From Plenodomus lindquistii (lineage: Eukaryota > Ascomycota > Dothideomycetes > Pleosporales > Leptosphaeriaceae), in assembly GCA_025504975.1 (NCBI GenBank), contig JANUWI010000004.1:2294001-2358000 (forward strand): DNA of 64,000 nucleotides. The letters run 5' to 3'. The notes below the pieces were generated by a model. It made no database searches. It saw only the letters and a list, made by a program, of their open reading frames with translations, and had not been told where the DNA came from. How positions within the stretch are numbered: position 1 is the first letter of the stretch; the number at the start of each line of letters is the position of its first letter. The position numbers and the translations under genes were made by a program. Of the stretch, positions 59,526 through 64,000 are shown one piece after another.

Positions 59526-60142
59526 GTATGGCTTCCTTTCTTCGGTCACATTTACATTTCGGATCGCACGTACGACCATGGTATCGCCATTTGCGAAGCT
59601 TTCAGAATGGCGTGTATGGGCCATGTCTGCTGAGGATGTGATGCCGGTTAGGGGATCTGAGGGTTATATAGTTCTTCACAGCCTCCTACAGCTGAGTGTT
59701 ACCACGACAGAATATCTTCACATGCTAAAGATTTCGCAATAGATCCGTCAACATGACGTCATGGTCCATTCATTGTGTGCCATCGTGACGGAGGCTATTG
59801 TCTAGCCTATTACTGAACACAGATTTCAGAAAATCAACTTGATCGTCAGGCACGCTTTCTGATTGTAGACGTATGTTAGTCTCGGCCCATCCGTCGCTAG
59901 TACTTGCTACCCGCAGGTTTTAGTACGACCGTCGGACGTTGGCTCCGTCCAGCGAGGACTCCAGCCTATCATCTGGGCCGTCATGTAATATGAAGCACTC
60001 TAGTATATCGATCGACATTCCCAGTCAACTGGCGATGCGGTAATCCCTTCACGCTGGTACTCGCACTCGGGGTATGATTGATTGGGGTATAGGAATGGTT
60101 CTATATACCGGCATTTTCATGGGTAAGCTTGGACACCTGCTT
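59526..60142. promoter_or_regulatory. Caleosin upstream region
   Basis: This 0.62-kb region between two minus-strand genes holds the caleosin promoter, with a perfect CRE at 59754-59761, and the 3' end of the NmrA-like gene. No coding gene is seen. Confidence 0.5.
59754..59761. promoter_or_regulatory. Perfect CRE palindrome upstream of the caleosin gene
   Basis: TGACGTCA, embedded in ATGACGTCAT, lies 229 bp upstream of the caleosin start. It is a candidate site for a stress-related bZIP factor. Occupancy is inferred. Confidence 0.45.
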
Positions 60143-61266
60143 TCAGACGTCACACGCATCGATCCTGAACATTCCTTCGACAACTGAACAATCTTCGCCA
60201 TACTTCGAGATCGCACTTCTCACCGCCTCCTCCACGCTCATCTCCTGAACACCGACAATCTTATTCTCCACCAAATGGCCAAATACGTTTCCACAGTCTC
60301 CCTCATAAAACTGGTTGCTCAAAGCCAGACCTTTCATGGCCTTTTTGACATCCCCTTGCTCAAGAGCGATCCTCGCATTCTTATTGATATTTGCCACATC
60401 GACGTGCTCAACACTGAACTTCGTGTTTAGGACGGATTCCAGGGTGGTGAGAATGATGTTTTGGGTAAGTAGACTAATGGGGCCAATGTAAACTGGACGA
60501 TTCATTATGAGCTCGGGTTGGCGTAGCATGTTTGCTGCTGCAAGGCCGATTGTAGGAAGAGGAGTCCAGAACAGCGGATTTTCACCAGTACCGTAGATAC
60601 GAGCGTGGCGGTTTCGCACATCGAAGCCTGCTGGACCTTTCATGAGCCCTGGTCCACCATCAGTACACGGCTGTCAGATTCCAATGAACCGATTGGTCGA
60701 TGGTACTTACACATATCAAAGAACGGACCTCCTGTCAAGCCAGTCCATGCAATCTTGCAATCCTTCGCAAGCCGTACTAGATACTCTCGGATTCTTAACT
60801 TCGCACCCACGGCAGACTCGGGCATCCGTTTGTACTGGTCACTGGCCATGTGTCCTACGAACTCGTTTGCGAAGAAGAACTTGACACCTGCCGCGACTGC
60901 TGCGTCAACGATGAGCTTAGATGGCTCGTATTGCGTTGCACTACCAGTAATACAATTCACCACTGCATCTTGATTGGCGAAAGCACCCACAAGTGCAGAA
61001 GAAGAAGCGTAGTCTACTTTGAGATGTGTTATGCTGGAGTCTGGAGGTAAAGTGTAATTGGATGTTTCGCGGGTGATGGCAGTAACATTGAAGCGCGAGC
61101 CATCCTTGAGAAGTTCTGTGATGATGGCTGCGCCTACGTTTCCACCTGGCTGGAGTATGTTAGCTCTACCTTCTGTACATGTCCAGCAAGACTGTAGCCA
61201 GTGTTCCCAAATGTAAATCAGATGAGAACATACCCCCAGGATCGCAATGTTCTTAAGCTCTATCAT
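60143..61266 (-). CDS. NmrA-like / isoflavone-reductase-like NAD(P)-binding protein
   Basis: Exons are 61234..61266, 60711..61149 and 60143..60648, giving 325 aa. Exon 1 encodes only MIELKNIAILG; the splice to PGGNVGAA completes the glycine-rich dinucleotide motif GPGGNVG typical of NmrA and PCBER-like proteins. Other family blocks are HLKVDYASSSALVGAF, GVKFFFANEFVG and GPFFDMWLMKGPAGFDVRN (across the second splice). The Rossmann core should bind NADP(H). The catalytic Tyr-x3-Lys of classical SDRs is not visible, so it may be a redox sensor or an atypical reductase. No partner is evident from neighbours. Confidence 0.88.
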
Positions 61267-62146
61267 GTAGACTAGTTGACGTCTGTAGCACGTCGTCTGG
61301 TTTCTTGGTCTTGCAATACGATAGGAAGGGTTGTATGGTCACTGAATCACGCTCAAGTGTCGAAAACAACGACAGCTGCACGAGCTGCCAATCTTATAGT
61401 CTCAAGAAATCCATCATGTCTTTTCCAATCCAGTGGCCCTAGAGCATAGGTACGGCCACTCCAATATTTGCCCACGCCTTGTTCCAGGCACACCTTCAGG
61501 TCGTCCATTGTGTGCTGCCTTGTTGCCTAATGGCCCAAAGCGGTTGTAGTGTTCACTTGAATTCTGTCCGGTTCGCACGGGCTTAGTCACTTGACTAGTG
61601 CGGAAACGATGTGAATTAGCGCGTTGACCGGCGTTTGATTTCAGATGCCGACGGCCCCTCGGAAGTTTGTGGTATTCAGAAAGATGGCTGTCTGGCGCCA
61701 CTTGTGCAGATGATTCAGTTACATCGCAAACTGGGCAACGTTATGCGCACCGGCCGGTTTGGCGAGGGCATAACATGTCAATGTGCTCCCAGGACTAATG
61801 GTGGGGTATGTAGACAGCATGCCTGGCAGAATGGCGGGGTTACGCCATGGTGATATCTGAAGCTGCACAGCGCCTCAAGAGGAGCCAATGCGAGATTAGT
61901 AGCGTGCATAGATCTCAAACCTCACACTGTGTAGCGGAGGAATTTACCACGTTGGAAAACTGTTATGGTAAAAAGTCTGGACCGTGATAGGCCGGCTGGA
62001 GGAAGCTTCTCCGTGGTGGACCTGGCTATAAGGTCTCCAAACGCCGCTACGCTTGACGAACCTTTTGCAATCGCTCCTTCCCACCCGAACCTTCTTCAAT
62101 TGATACCCTTCTGTTCTTTTTCGAAGCTCACACATTCCGATTCACA
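61267..62146. other. Divergent intergenic region
   Basis: This 0.88-kb stretch lies between the divergent NmrA-like and 2-hydroxyacid dehydrogenase genes and holds both promoters. No gene is supported. Confidence 0.55.
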
Positions 62147-63264
62147 ATGTCGCAACGAGCAGCTCTCCTCATTGGCAAGCTTTCTCACACAACAAAAGAG
62201 TGGCAAGATGTGGCACAAGTCGCGTCGAAGCTGTTAGAATACCCAGATGGCAACCGCGACGACTTCATTTCAAAGTGCAAAAGCGGAGAGTTTGACGACG
62301 TCTATGCGCTCTACCGGAGTAACGATTCAAACTCGCTTACTGGAGACTTCAACGCCGAACTACTTGATGTTCTACCAAAGAGCTTGAAGTACGTCTGTCA
62401 CAACGGAGCCGGTTACAACAACATCGACGTTGCCGCGTGCACGAAGAGGGGCATCCAGGTATCAAGCACGCCAATTGCAGTCAACGATGCGACTGCAGAC
62501 GTTGCCATCTTCCTGATGCTGGGTGCGCTACGGAACATTAAGCAGTCTTTCAATGCTGTTAATCAAGGTACGCGACATTTTATACAAAAGTCACTGTGCG
62601 TGATGGCTGACTACTCTACAGGTAAATGGCGCGGTAACTTCCAGCTCGGTCACGATCCCAAGAACAAGACGCTCGGCATTCTCGGTATGGGTGGCATCGG
62701 CTCAGCAGTCGCACATCGCGCAAAGGCGTTTGGCATGAAAATCCAGTATCACAACCGCTCAAAACTCTCTCCCCAGGAGGAGAATGGCGCAAAGTATGTG
62801 AGCTTTGACGAGCTGCTCAAGACGTCCGATGTGCTCAGCTTGAACTTGGCTCTCAACCCTTCCACAACGCACATCATCGGCAAGCCAGAGTTTGAGAAGA
62901 TGAAAGATGGAGTCATCATTGTGAACACTGCGCGAGGTGCCCTGATCGACGAGGCTGCGCTGGTCGATGCCTTGAAAAGTGGCAAGGTTTGGACGGTCGG
63001 ATTGGATGTCTTCGAGGAGGAGCCCAAGATTCATCCAGGTCTTCTAGAGAGCGAGAACGCCGTACTACTTCCCCATGTCGGTACGGGAACATTCGAAACA
63101 CAGGTGAGCAAGCTTCCCACCAGAAAGCGTACTGTGATCTCGAGCTAACGATGACGTAGCGTGATATGGAACTCCTCGTTATCGATAACCTCAAGTCGGC
63201 TATCAAGAATGACAAGCTCATCACGCAAGTCCCAGAGCAGAAGAAGGACAAGGCGAACATATAG
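62147..63264 (+). CDS. D-isomer-specific 2-hydroxyacid dehydrogenase
   Basis: Exons are 62147..62567, 62622..63103 and 63160..63264, giving 335 aa. Intron 62568-62621 is 54 nt with no in-frame stop, so it can be mistaken for coding. GTACGC, a GGCTGAC branch site and ACAG support splicing to NQGKWRGNFQLGHD. The substrate-domain motif is HNGAGYNNIDVAACTKRGI. The NAD(P)-binding motif is LGILGMGGIGSAVAHRAKAF. The catalytic residues are Arg in NTARGALIDEAAL, Glu in DVFEEEP and His in LLPHVGTGTFETQ. Glyoxylate/hydroxypyruvate reductase or D-mandelate-type dehydrogenase activity is likely; the exact substrate is open. The short third exon gives the C-terminal helix RDMELLVIDNLKSAI. Confidence 0.92.
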
Positions 63265-64000
63265 ATCGTGAGCCAATATCAGCAATAGATACACCCAAGC
63301 CCGCTACGAAGCCCTGTTCAATTTGTACACCATCATAAATCTGTGACGACACTTTCGCTGGCCTTCAACACCAACGGTATAACGGCCCATAAAATGCGAT
63401 TGAGACGGAGGGAATTAAACCGAAGCAACGAAGGCGCTGGAGTTTTTTCGTTCGGCGCACCCACCTTATGCACTCCAACTGACATCATAGCTGTACTATA
63501 CCAATGAGCTGACAGCAATATGTTATAGTCGACCCTACACCGTATCACTATGCTAAGAGCAGATCAAGGTGGAAACAGCTGCATATTGCGACTCCATGTA
63601 TGTGTTGGTACTCTGCAGCATGTGTTAAGGCGAGCAACTCGTCCCAGTGAATAAGCTTTCGCGACATGAATCATGCACCCATCAACAGCACAATCTTGCT
63701 ATCATGTATGTACGCTCCACTCCACACATCTTATACTGTGAAGATGTAACAACGTGGGGTCGGCATCTGCACACGCAAAGATGACAGAGTGCATGTGAGT
63801 GCACTCCAATTAATCGTCGGTCTTTGAAGCGAAACGTTGTTACATGATCATTGCTCAATCGTTCGTTGTTCGTCGCACTCTCTGCTCGGCAACGCTCCAC
63901 AAGCAGACCGGTACCGCACAAGCAACGCCCAGCCCTTCAGCCACCCGACCTCGCATCCTCCTTACCCGAGAAAACAGCTTATCAAACACCGCAAAAAGCC
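63265..64000. other. Right edge, no firmly supported gene
   Basis: This 0.74-kb stretch runs to the window end. An ATG at 63844 opens a plus-strand frame without stop through 64000 (52 codons; it begins MIIAQSFVVRRTLCSA, Arg/Ser/Thr-rich and poor in acidic residues). It could be the presequence of a mitochondrial protein whose body lies beyond the window, or simply a 5' leader. Confidence that it is coding is about 0.25. Confidence 0.3.

Noticed and set aside
63425..63530. tRNA-like segment on the minus strand (an A-box-like AGCTCATTGGTA near 63505)
   Set aside because: No matching B box (GGTTCRANNCC) at proper spacing, no cloverleaf acceptor stem; only a six-bp inverted repeat is present.

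Overview
The window is nuclear DNA of a filamentous ascomycete (Pezizomycotina). Genes are intron-rich, with about 40 mostly short introns that carry GT..AG borders and CTRAC-like branch sites. The gene content is typical of this group: two HET-domain genes, an AA9 polysaccharide monooxygenase, a caleosin, a Cap20/perilipin-like protein and a Zn2Cys6 regulator. Dothideomycetes/Pleosporales is my best guess, but that is inference. I see no rRNA, confident tRNA, CRISPR array or intact transposon. Twenty-two protein-coding genes can be supported. Exon borders were set by family conservation, splice signals and phase arithmetic.

1-8 kb is mostly housekeeping: the 3' part of a secreted Ser/Thr-rich membrane protein, clathrin light chain divergent from an Rtt103-like CTD-binding terminator protein, then the Hsp90 co-chaperone Cdc37. 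8-27 kb carries an AA9 LPMO, then an ENA-type P-type Na+/K+ ATPase divergent from a Na+/H+ antiporter, a secreted metallophosphoesterase/5'-nucleotidase, a HET/P-loop/ubiquitin-like/ankyrin gene whose frame is disturbed by a 116-bp tandem duplication, and a TRK-type K+ transporter. Three alkali-cation transporters therefore lie within 18 kb. The ENA/antiporter interval holds a perfect CRE palindrome and several GCCARG (PacC-type) sites.

27-35 kb is nuclear RNA machinery: RPA190 (RNA polymerase I largest subunit) divergent from PRP3 (U4/U6 snRNP). 36-45 kb holds four single-copy enzymes: an ethylene-forming-enzyme-like 2-oxoglutarate oxygenase with a putative mitochondrial presequence, a zinc-free MDR reductase, an FAD/NAD(P) oxidoreductase, and a haloacetate-dehalogenase-like alpha/beta hydrolase with a complete triad. 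45-49 kb is ribosome-related (SOF1 divergent from RPL27), followed by a perilipin-like lipid-droplet gene.

49-64 kb is sparser: a second HET-domain gene, an eight-exon Zn2Cys6 transcription factor, a four-exon caleosin with an upstream CRE, an NmrA-like NAD(P)-binding protein and a D-2-hydroxyacid dehydrogenase. The main points for follow-up are the cation cluster with its shared regulatory interval, the rearranged HET gene, the EFE-like enzyme, and the four-enzyme block.
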